Positions 5,224-10,346 of a DNA stretch of 26,164 nt are shown in pieces; position 1 is the stretch's first letter, and each line of letters starts with the position of its first letter. The notes under the pieces are model-generated. The model was not told the origin of the DNA, did no database searches, and saw only the letters and a list, made by a program, of their open reading frames with translations. Origin of the DNA: a virus; the IMG/VR virus record IMGVR_UViG_3300025889_000832, positions 1 to 26,164 of that record. One strand, 5' to 3'. Position numbers and translations under genes: made by a program.

Positions 5224-5687
5224 CGAGTGTCTTTATACACTCTTATCACCGCTTGACAATCTTTAAATGTCATTTTATGTTTTTTCATATTAAAAGCAAA
5301 ATTACAGAAAACAATATTACGAAGCGTATACCCTTTCTTCGGATCTAATTTATCTAAAGAAATATTACTCCAGGTAATCGTACCTCGATGCCGAATGAAA
5401 GTTAAAGGTTGTAAGGTATAGGCACAACGCTTGCCGTATTTCTTTTTGTGTTTCTTCCAGGAAGCAAACAACTGAGGTAAGGTAATGGTGAAAGGTACTT
5501 TATCTTTTTTTGCACGCAATCTTGCTCGGACAAACATATCTTTAATCCAATTATCTTCTTTTTTAAATCGGTTAATTTCTATTTGTTTATACTTTCCTGG
5601 GTCCTCCGCCCTCCTCTTTCTGCGTCTCGCATTAATACGATCGCGATGCAGCCTATAATATTTTCTTTGAATGGAATCTTTTATCAT
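5220..5687 (-). CDS. HNH-type endonuclease
   Basis: A 155-aa protein started at the ATG at 5687, which has GGCGGA 9 bases upstream. An in-frame ATG at 5753 lacks a ribosome-binding site and would overlap the previous gene by 101 bp. The N-terminus is very basic (ARRRKRRAEDPGKYK), suited to DNA contact. The C-terminal half has RCAYTLQPL, then NISLDKLDPKKGYTLRNIVF and a final N-x-x-K element, as in small phage HNH proteins (SLDRLD--KGYT--NV). The first zinc-type cysteine pair is incomplete. It may be a free-standing homing-type nuclease or serve in recombination or packaging. It overlaps the methyltransferase start by 4 bp, so it might also pair with it as a restriction-like unit. Confidence 0.7.
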   Translation of the reverse strand: MIKDSIQRKYYRLHRDRINARRRKRRAEDPGKYKQIEINRFKKEDNWIKDMFVRARLRAKKDKVPFTITLPQLFASWKKHKKKYGKRCAYTLQPLTFIRHRGTITWSNISLDKLDPKKGYTLRNIVFCNFAFNMKKHKMTFKDCQAVIRVYKDTR

Positions 5688-5994
5688 AATAATTTTTCCG
5701 CCAGTAAATATAATCGGCTTGTCCTTCGCTGAAATAAATTTTCTTTTCATCAATCATGCGATGAAATTTAGTTTGCACGTATGACGGATCAAATTGTGCG
5801 TAGTAACAGACCATCTCAAAATCATTATTGGCATCAACAAACCAGGTGAAGGCATTGTCTTTATGCATAATCAAAGGTCGCTCCATGCCTTCGTAAAAAA
5901 CATCTTCAAAAGCTTTTTGTAACACGGCTCTCCACAATCTTATTTCTGGGGAATACTCTCTATCTTCAAATTCGTTTCTAAGTTCAAAATCCAT
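5653..5994 (-). CDS. Conserved-looking phage hypothetical protein (113 aa)
   Basis: A 113-aa protein with RLWRAVLQKAFEDV, an aromatic patch AFTWFVDANNDFEMVCYYAQFDPSYV and a basic tail. I recall phage proteins with the layout RLW-AV---AL-D- followed by W------F--VC--A-L-P--V next to small replication or modification genes; the function is unknown. The start at 5994 has GGAG at a short distance (TTGGAGCTATG). It is preceded by the structured element 6007-6060 and overlaps the HNH gene start by 35 bp, which suggests coupled translation. Confidence 0.75.
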   Translation of the reverse strand: MDFELRNEFEDREYSPEIRLWRAVLQKAFEDVFYEGMERPLIMHKDNAFTWFVDANNDFEMVCYYAQFDPSYVQTKFHRMIDEKKIYFSEGQADYIYWRKNYYDKRFHSKKIL

Positions 5995-6000
5995 AGCTCC

Positions 6001-6066
6001 AATTAGAGGTGGCCGGTGTGGGGGTTGAATGGTAGTTCAATGTGGAAAGTCCGACCACCTGTAATT
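6001..6066 (-). promoter_or_regulatory. Structured intergenic element (stem with internal hairpin)
   Basis: AGGTGGCCGG (6007-6016) pairs with CCGACCACCT (6051-6060), nine of ten positions. An inner hairpin TTGAA (6025-6029)/TTCAA (6036-6040) lies within it. Outside, AATTAG (6001-6006) can pair with CTAATT further right with a small bulge. It fills the 77-bp gap between the 74-aa gene and the 113-aa gene and would form the leader of the latter. There is no T-run, so it is not a typical terminator. It could be a regulatory RNA structure or an mRNA-processing site. Confidence 0.55.
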
Positions 6067-6071
6067 CTAAT

Positions 6072-6296
6072 TTACTTTATGACACGTAAACCTCTCTGTT
6101 GTACGAGTTCTCGTCGTGCCTCAAGGTATTTACGATCTAGGTAATGTAAAAATTCCATGCCGTACTCGGGGAAACCATAAGTGCAGCCTGCGTATAGACC
6201 AAATAAAACCGATTTGATTCGGTTGTATTCTTCAAAATTTGTTTTGGATGCAATAATGTTTAAAGCATCTTCTAATTCTTTATCTATCGTTACCAT
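6072..6296 (-). CDS. Hypothetical protein (74 aa)
   Basis: A 74-aa protein, mostly helical, beginning MVTIDKELEDALNIIASK and ending in a basic segment (RRELVQQRGLRVIK). It has no motif I recognise. The start codon overlaps the stop of a 26-aa membrane ORF (ATGGTAA), and only a weak AGGA lies two bases before it, so translation probably depends on coupling to that ORF. It may be a small regulatory or host-interaction protein. Confidence 0.6.
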   Translation of the reverse strand: MVTIDKELEDALNIIASKTNFEEYNRIKSVLFGLYAGCTYGFPEYGMEFLHYLDRKYLEARRELVQQRGLRVIK

Positions 6297-6370
6297 TTCC
6301 TAAATATAAACCAAATTAAAAACACAGTTAGAGCAAACATATATTGCCATAACTCTATTTCGTTATACAT
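6290..6370 (-). CDS. Micro-ORF: 26-aa single-pass membrane peptide
   Basis: An ATG at 6370 opens 26 codons: MYNEIELWQYMFALTVF followed by more hydrophobic residues, ending in RKW. This is a single transmembrane segment with a basic end, typical of tiny phage membrane proteins. Its stop codon overlaps the start of the 74-aa gene (ATGGTAA), a good sign of a real coupled pair. The ribosome-binding site is weak (TGAGCAC before ATG). The second half lies within one arm of the 15-bp inverted repeat 6301-6315/6412-6426. Confidence 0.45.
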   Translation of the reverse strand: MYNEIELWQYMFALTVFLIWFIFRKW

Positions 6371-6426
6371 GTGCTCAGTATACAGGCTGATGTGTGACGG
6401 CGCGAATGCGCTTTGGTTTATATTTA
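6301..6426. repeat. Perfect 15-bp inverted repeat spanning 126 bp
   Basis: TAAATATAAACCAAA (6301-6315) is the exact reverse complement of TTTGGTTTATATTTA (6412-6426). The enclosed 96 bp hold the start of the 26-aa membrane ORF and a GCGC-GAAT-GCGC hairpin (around 6400-6412). In the leftward transcript the arms could pair and enclose the start of the micro-ORF. The remainder of 6371-6449 shows no gene. Confidence 0.6.
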
Positions 6427-6449
6427 GTTGAAATTGGCATCCTTTGCAA

Positions 6450-6692
6450 CTACTTTTTTGCTTTTCCGTTTACAGAATTACTAAAGGCTTTATGCTTCTC
6501 GACTTGAGAAAAGAGTCGTTCTACGTATTTTTCAGGAGACATTCCCTTTAAATCCGCTCTTCGTTCGATGTCTTTACGAACCAGTAAAGCTACTACTTCT
6601 ACTGGTTTCCGTTCGTCTTTAATCCCTAAAGCACGAATCACTTTCCAGGTATCATGACGGATAGCTACTGATTTCCATTTATTGATGTCCAT
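6450..6692 (-). CDS. Small protein with possible ribbon-helix-helix fold (80 aa)
   Basis: An 80-aa protein. The N-terminal part, WKSVAIRHDTWKVIRALG then KPVEVVALLVRKDIE, has the strand-helix-helix rhythm of ribbon-helix-helix (Arc/CopG-like) DNA-binding proteins; this is inference from pattern only. The tail is basic. GGAG lies about 10 bases before the ATG at 6692, and the start overlaps the preceding gene by 14 bp. If the fold is right it is a candidate phage regulator. Confidence 0.6.
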   Translation of the reverse strand: MDINKWKSVAIRHDTWKVIRALGIKDERKPVEVVALLVRKDIERRADLKGMSPEKYVERLFSQVEKHKAFSNSVNGKAKK

Positions 6693-6867
6693 TATTTTCG
6701 TTCTCCTTTATTTGTTTAAGTTTAAATGCTGCATTATCCCGGTATCCTTGTTGCACTTTAGCTGCTTGCTTTTCCATCGTAGAATTACCATGCTCGTCTT
6801 CGTGGATCGTGTAACTGTCTTTACCATCAAAGTAATAACCACTAATCGTTAAGTTTTTTTTCTTCAT
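6679..6867 (-). CDS. Hypothetical protein (62 aa)
   Basis: The ATG at 6867 is preferred because GGGAG lies 8 bases upstream; a longer open frame reaches 6984 but would run across most of the neighbouring gene. The product starts MKKKNLTISGYYFDGKDSY and looks like two beta strands followed by a charged helix (KVQQGYRDNAAFKLKQIKE). There is no recognisable family. It overlaps the genes on both sides (26 bp and 14 bp), as usual for small early phage genes. Confidence 0.6.
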   Translation of the reverse strand: MKKKNLTISGYYFDGKDSYTIHEDEHGNSTMEKQAAKVQQGYRDNAAFKLKQIKENENNGHQ

Positions 6868-7030
6868 GTTTAAACTCCCGTAGGTTAGTTGCTTTGGATG
6901 CATAGATTCGATACACTTGTTCGAAGTAGGGGTTGTTAGGAGAGGCTCCCCAGCCCTTGATCTTAGAAAGGCGGTTGATCGCATGGATCCTTTTATCTTT
7001 CCAAGAAACTAATTCTTTAATCTTTGCCAT
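6842..7030 (-). CDS. Hypothetical protein (62 aa)
   Basis: A 62-aa basic protein with a strong AGGAGGTG before the ATG at 7030. It contains KRIHAINRLSKIKGWG and NPYFEQVYRIYASKATNLREF, mostly helical. There is no membrane segment or known motif. It overlaps the upstream 99-aa gene by 22 bp and the downstream gene by 26 bp. A role in early takeover or regulation is only suggested by context. Confidence 0.65.
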   Translation of the reverse strand: MAKIKELVSWKDKRIHAINRLSKIKGWGASPNNPYFEQVYRIYASKATNLREFKHEEKKLND

Positions 7031-7308
7031 TTTGTAAACACCTCCTGTATAAGATTTCCTACCTCTAAAAATTTATCGTGAAGATCTATAAAACTTTCAG
7101 AGTAAAGTTTTTGTTTTTCAATCGAGTTAGTAAACAGTTTTAATGTTTTCTCCCTTTTATCCAATTGAACCGTCATTGTTTCTATGTGAAATTCATCTAA
7201 AGACTTAGCGTCTTTATACGAATCACTTGTCCTACCATCGCTAGAAACTTGCAATGTTTGATCTACCATTTTTTTCATATCCCACGATAATAGTGTTTGA
7301 TATATCAT
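7009..7308 (-). CDS. Hypothetical coiled-coil-like protein (99 aa)
   Basis: The ATG at 7308 is chosen; a TTG two codons upstream is the alternative. The protein is acidic to neutral and helical (TMTVQLDKREKTLKLFTNS, then FIDLHDKFLEVGNLIQEVF), suggesting a coiled coil. No strong Shine-Dalgarno precedes the start, and the predicted transcript start (about 7314) leaves almost no leader, so it may be translated from a leaderless or near-leaderless mRNA. It is the first gene of the leftward small-gene operon and diverges from the rightward gene at 7342. Confidence 0.6.
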   Translation of the reverse strand: MIYQTLLSWDMKKMVDQTLQVSSDGRTSDSYKDAKSLDEFHIETMTVQLDKREKTLKLFTNSIEKQKLYSESFIDLHDKFLEVGNLIQEVFTKWQRLKN

Positions 7309-7320
7309 TGTCAAGAAGAA

Positions 7321-7349
7321 ATTTTAATAGTAGGTTGAACTATGTTCAA
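7321..7349 (-). promoter_or_regulatory. Candidate leftward promoter in the divergent gap
   Basis: Minus-strand TTGAAC (7349-7344), a 17-base spacer, then TAAAAT (7326-7321, 5 of 6 matches to TATAAT). Transcription would start near 7314, six bases before the ATG at 7308. It overlaps the start of the rightward gene at 7342. I see no equally good rightward promoter in this 33-bp gap. Confidence 0.45.
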
Positions 7350-7584
7350 AACTTTCGCTTTATTTGGAATGATATGTGTATTCGATCCTGATGTTAAAAT
7401 TTTTCAAGAAAATTGTTTTAATGTTTGGGAAGATCCACCAGCTCGTTATGCAACTTTACATGAATGTGATAATGCAGGTAAAAAACTAGGTATTAGAATA
7501 CGCACACAGCTTGAAAATAAAGGTATTATTATAACACAAGGCGAGCTTTGGTGCATAGAAACTACCAAAAAACAAGGGTCTTGA
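7342..7584 (+). CDS. Hypothetical protein (80 aa) of the rightward island
   Basis: A rightward 80-aa protein, MFKTFALFGMICVFDPDVK then QENCFNVWEDPPARYATLHEC and a final GELWCIET. It has four spaced cysteines and a hydrophobic N-terminus of about 12 residues, too short for a clear signal peptide. I recall similar small proteins in phages of SAR11-type hosts, but cannot verify this. The ribosome-binding site is weak. It stands alone in orientation among leftward genes, so it may be an accessory gene with its own control. Confidence 0.65.
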   Translation: MFKTFALFGMICVFDPDVKIFQENCFNVWEDPPARYATLHECDNAGKKLGIRIRTQLENKGIIITQGELWCIETTKKQGS

Positions 7585-7608
7585 CAAATACTCCCACGGA
7601 GATTAAAT
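7581..7608 (+). promoter_or_regulatory. Candidate rightward promoter with near-leaderless start
   Basis: TTGACA (7581-7586), a 16-base spacer and TTAAAT (7603-7608; TAAATT one base later is the alternative). The spacer holds TCCCACGGAGA, close to TCCCATGGTGA at the same position in the candidate promoter at 560-587. A start 7 bases after the -10 would fall at the ATG at 7616, giving a leaderless mRNA. It overlaps the stop codon of the preceding gene. Confidence 0.4.
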
Positions 7609-7615
7609 TAATCAT

Positions 7616-7873
7616 ATGAAGTTGTATCTTTTTAAGTCCTTCTATGCTGGTTTTGAGATAGAGGCTAGGGTAGAAGCCAAAGACGATGAAGATGCAAAAA
7701 AACAGTATGTTTTGGCTCTGGAACAGGGTGATTTTTTGATAGATAAAAAGAACTTCAGGTCTCCTAAGCTGATTCATACAACATTTGAGGAGATTGACCG
7801 TGATATTACAATCCCAGTCACTTCTACAAAGGAAAATGGCTTTAGAGCAGAAGTGGGCAAAGTCATTTCTTGA
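7616..7873 (+). CDS. Hypothetical protein (85 aa), DpnD/PcfM-like N-terminus possible
   Basis: An 85-aa rightward protein. The N-terminal half, MKLYLFKSFYAGFEIEARV then EAKDDEDAKKQYVLAL, follows the small beta-sheet plus helix layout seen in DpnD/PcfM-like and similar phage proteins (a strand, then A-D-EEA); this is a weak similarity. The C-terminus is polar. The only GGAG is 13 bases upstream, which is far for efficient initiation. It overlaps the next gene by 38 bp. Confidence 0.6.
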   Translation: MKLYLFKSFYAGFEIEARVEAKDDEDAKKQYVLALEQGDFLIDKKNFRSPKLIHTTFEEIDRDITIPVTSTKENGFRAEVGKVIS

Positions 7874-8003
7874 AGAAGGTAAAGTGACACTTGAGTGTAA
7901 TGAGATTGATCAAGAGATCAAAGAATTAAAAAGATTAATGATCTCTAACGATGAGTTTATTGCACACAAAACAAATATGGATGCTTTTAGCATCGCTGGC
8001 TAG
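7836..8003 (+). CDS. Hypothetical protein (55 aa)
   Basis: The ATG at 7836 follows AAAGGA closely and gives a 55-aa acidic, helical protein (WAKSFLEEGKVTLECNEID, then QEIKELKRLM). A longer open frame to 7785 lacks a ribosome-binding site. It overlaps the preceding gene by 38 bp. It ends 37 bp before the converging zinc-ribbon gene, and no clear terminator is visible in that gap. Function unknown. Confidence 0.5.
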   Translation: MALEQKWAKSFLEEGKVTLECNEIDQEIKELKRLMISNDEFIAHKTNMDAFSIAG

Positions 8004-8040
8004 TTAAGTCAGAGATTTATCGCTGAAGTTGCGTTTTCTC

Positions 8041-8247
8041 TTAAGGATATTCTTCGCTTTCGTCTAAACTAAAATTGATCGTATTGTATAATATCTTACC
8101 GTTAATATGTTGTTTGCATTTTTTTAAACATATAGGACAAATAAAAATTTGTTTTTCTTCCGTTCGTTCTAAATTAACGACTACACTACAATGAGGACAT
8201 TGACCTAAATTAACTTTAGAATCTTCTTTATAATTTTTTACACTCAC
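8041..8247 (-). CDS. Zinc-ribbon protein (68 aa)
   Basis: A GTG start at 8247 has AGGAG 9 bases upstream. Two CxxC knuckles, CPHC and CPIC, are separated by about 17 residues, forming a typical zinc ribbon that binds one zinc ion. The rest is short and polar. Such proteins in phages bind nucleic acids or act as small transcription or replication accessories. It overlaps the end of the DNA polymerase gene by 20 bp and is the last gene of the replication operon. Confidence 0.7.
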   Translation of the reverse strand: MSVKNYKEDSKVNLGQCPHCSVVVNLERTEEKQIFICPICLKKCKQHINGKILYNTINFSLDESEEYP

Positions 8248-10102
8248 CCCAACTAGCTCCTGTCTCTACATCTACCTTTGATGGCACTTTTAATTCTTCG
8301 ATACAATGTTCCATAATATGTTTTATATCTTTTACGTCTTTATCTCCCGCTCTTACATTAAAACATAATTCGTCATGAATTTGAAGTAGGGGTAAAAATC
8401 CATTTTTAAAACACTGCACCATTGCTACTTTAACTTGATCGGCAGCGGATCCTTGAATTAATCGGTTTAATGATTTAAACGTACCAGATCTTTTAATTGC
8501 ATTTTTACCATACGCTGCAATAGCTTGATCATAAGGTACTGCTTTATGTAATCCCCAAGCTTGCGGTTCCCAAAGATCAAATCTACATCTTCTACCTTTT
8601 AAAGTTCTAACCGAACCATATTTTTCCGCAGAATCCATACATCTTCTTGCTAGTTGTTTTACAAAAGGCACTCTGGTATTATATTTGTTTAAAATTTGAT
8701 CCGCATCTTCTTGTGAGATCCCTAGTTCTCTCGCTAATTTTTTTACACCCATTCCATAAAATAATCCAAGATTAATTGTTTTCGCTTGAGTACGAGGTAT
8801 GTCGGCCATCTCTGCTACCGTTTGATGAAAGTCTGCATCTTCTTTTTGATACGCTTTTAATAATTCTCCAGCACCTTCATAACCAATAGAAACAGCATAG
8901 TGGACTACAATCCTAGGCTCTTGTTGGGAATAATCAAAACTACCCCATTGCATTCCGCTATCTGGTTTGAATAACGATCTTATTTTAGGACCGAACTCTA
9001 CATTCCTAGCGGGTACTTGCTGCAGGTTAGGATTGTTATAACTTAATCTACCGGATACGGTTCCTCCACCCTCTCCCCGTAACTGGTTAATCGAAGCATG
9101 AATACGACCTTTATGTGTAAATTTAAAGATAGAATCAATAAAAGTAGCATGAAACTTATGTGTTTCCCTCGCTTCTCTAATTAACTTTGCTATTTTATGG
9201 TCACAATTTAACAACCAATTAGCCGTGAAACTAGGCTCTTTTGACTTTTCTGTTAAGGGATATTTAATATGTAATTTATCAAAAGCTTTCGCAATGGATC
9301 TTGCAGCGAATATATCTACATCTACATTAGCTTCTTTTTTAATAGCATGTAGTAATTGTTTTTCTTTTTCTACAAATTCTGTTTTTAATTTTTGTGCTTG
9401 TTCTAGATCTACTTTAATTCCATGTGCCATCATTTCGTGTATGACATGAAAGACATCACACTCTAATTCAAAAATATCTTTTAACGATTCTTTTTCTATT
9501 TTAATTTTTAAATACTGCCACAGTTTTAAAGTTAAGGCTGAATCTTGTTCTGCATAGAAACCGACATATTGTGCGGGTAGCTTGTACATTTCTCCTTTAG
9601 CATCTACTCCCCATTCCGCAGCTGAGTTTTTTAATTCCTGCTCTGACTTTGTTTCTCCTAACCAGTCATAAGATAAAGCATTCAAAGAATAAGAAAATCT
9701 ATTTTCGTCTACTAACGCGGAGGCAATCATCGTATCAATGATCCTACCTTGTTGGATCCGTACTCCGTGCGCCCTTAACCAACCTACGTCATAATGTGCA
9801 TTGTGAAAAATTTTATCTCCAGGACCACTACAAATCTCTTGCACCCAATCCATCACCATTTTGTAATCCATGTTCGAACCAGACTCATGAGCAACCGGGT
9901 AGTATCCATTAAAACCATCAGCAGCTACCGATACTCCTATGATGTTTCCATCCATGGTAGGCCAACCAGGTCCTTTATCTTTGATGTTAGGATCTTTTGT
10001 TTCCAAGTCAATGGCAATCTCCTTAGCTTCTCTTAAGTTAGGAAAATGAGTAGGAGTTTTCCAATCGGACTCTTTAAATAAAAAATTAATCTGATGTGTC
10101 AT
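8228..10102 (-). CDS. polA: DNA polymerase I family (family A) with 3'-5' exonuclease
   Basis: A 624-aa replicative phage polymerase without the 5'-nuclease domain. The exonuclease domain shows AIDLET (D32, E34), HNAHYD (N101, D105) and YAEQD (Y183, D187), so proofreading should be active. The polymerase domain has GRLSYNNPNLQQVP (motif T region), motif A GSFDYSQQEPRI (D390), the O-helix RTQAKTINLGLFYGMG (R437, K441, Y449) and motif C QIHDE (H576, D577, E578). The residue matching E. coli Phe762 is Leu445. In phages this Leu variant has been linked to slower or temperate lifestyles, while Phe or Tyr mark fast virulent ones. The start overlaps the DUF3310 gene by 17 bp, and the gene is co-transcribed with primase and helicase. 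Confidence 0.96.
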   Translation of the reverse strand: MTHQINFLFKESDWKTPTHFPNLREAKEIAIDLETKDPNIKDKGPGWPTMDGNIIGVSVAADGFNGYYPVAHESGSNMDYKMVMDWVQEICSGPGDKIFHNAHYDVGWLRAHGVRIQQGRIIDTMIASALVDENRFSYSLNALSYDWLGETKSEQELKNSAAEWGVDAKGEMYKLPAQYVGFYAEQDSALTLKLWQYLKIKIEKESLKDIFELECDVFHVIHEMMAHGIKVDLEQAQKLKTEFVEKEKQLLHAIKKEANVDVDIFAARSIAKAFDKLHIKYPLTEKSKEPSFTANWLLNCDHKIAKLIREARETHKFHATFIDSIFKFTHKGRIHASINQLRGEGGGTVSGRLSYNNPNLQQVPARNVEFGPKIRSLFKPDSGMQWGSFDYSQQEPRIVVHYAVSIGYEGAGELLKAYQKEDADFHQTVAEMADIPRTQAKTINLGLFYGMGVKKLARELGISQEDADQILNKYNTRVPFVKQLARRCMDSAEKYGSVRTLKGRRCRFDLWEPQAWGLHKAVPYDQAIAAYGKNAIKRSGTFKSLNRLIQGSAADQVKVAMVQCFKNGFLPLLQIHDELCFNVRAGDKDVKDIKHIMEHCIEELKVPSKVDVETGASWGECKKL

Positions 10103-10346
10103 GTTTACTTTCTCTTAAATGTTGTATTTCTAAATCGCAGTAGTGTTTAATTTTCTCTAACATACTTACAGGACCATCTGGGTGATTATACAAACGGCTA
10201 GCGTATTTAATAATATTAGACTGCGTAACATTAAAATTATTAATACGAGAGTAGGTAAAAGGTTGTATTTTTAATTGTACATAATGATCTCCATCTACCT
10301 GATACATATTAGGAAAAGTTTTATTAAACATGTCTTTATCTGTCAT
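10086..10346 (-). CDS. DUF3310-family phage protein
   Basis: An 86-aa protein with YQVDGDHYVQLKIQPFTYSR, SNIIKYASRLYNH and MLEKIKHYCDLEI. These match the DUF3310 layout (GGDHY----IQP, GN-IKYL-R, L-KA--YL--L), a small phage family sometimes called nucleotide kinase-like. The biochemical role is unproven. It lies between helicase and polymerase in the replication operon, overlapping both by 11-17 bp, which fits a nucleotide- or replication-linked job. Confidence 0.8.
   Translation of the reverse strand: MTDKDMFNKTFPNMYQVDGDHYVQLKIQPFTYSRINNFNVTQSNIIKYASRLYNHPDGPVSMLEKIKHYCDLEIQHLRESKHDTSD

Noticed and set aside
5688-5753. Longer N-terminus for the HNH gene (start at 5753)
   Set aside because: No ribosome-binding site at 5753, and overlap with the upstream gene would be 101 bp; 5687 has GGCGGA.
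6398-6430. GCGC-GAAT-GCGC hairpin as a rightward terminator
   Set aside because: A T-rich tail follows on the plus strand, but no rightward gene lies upstream; kept only as part of the inverted-repeat element.
7562-7777. Leftward 71-codon hydrophobic frame
   Set aside because: Antisense to two rightward genes, no ribosome-binding site, and hydrophobicity is expected from the complement of charged AT-rich codons.
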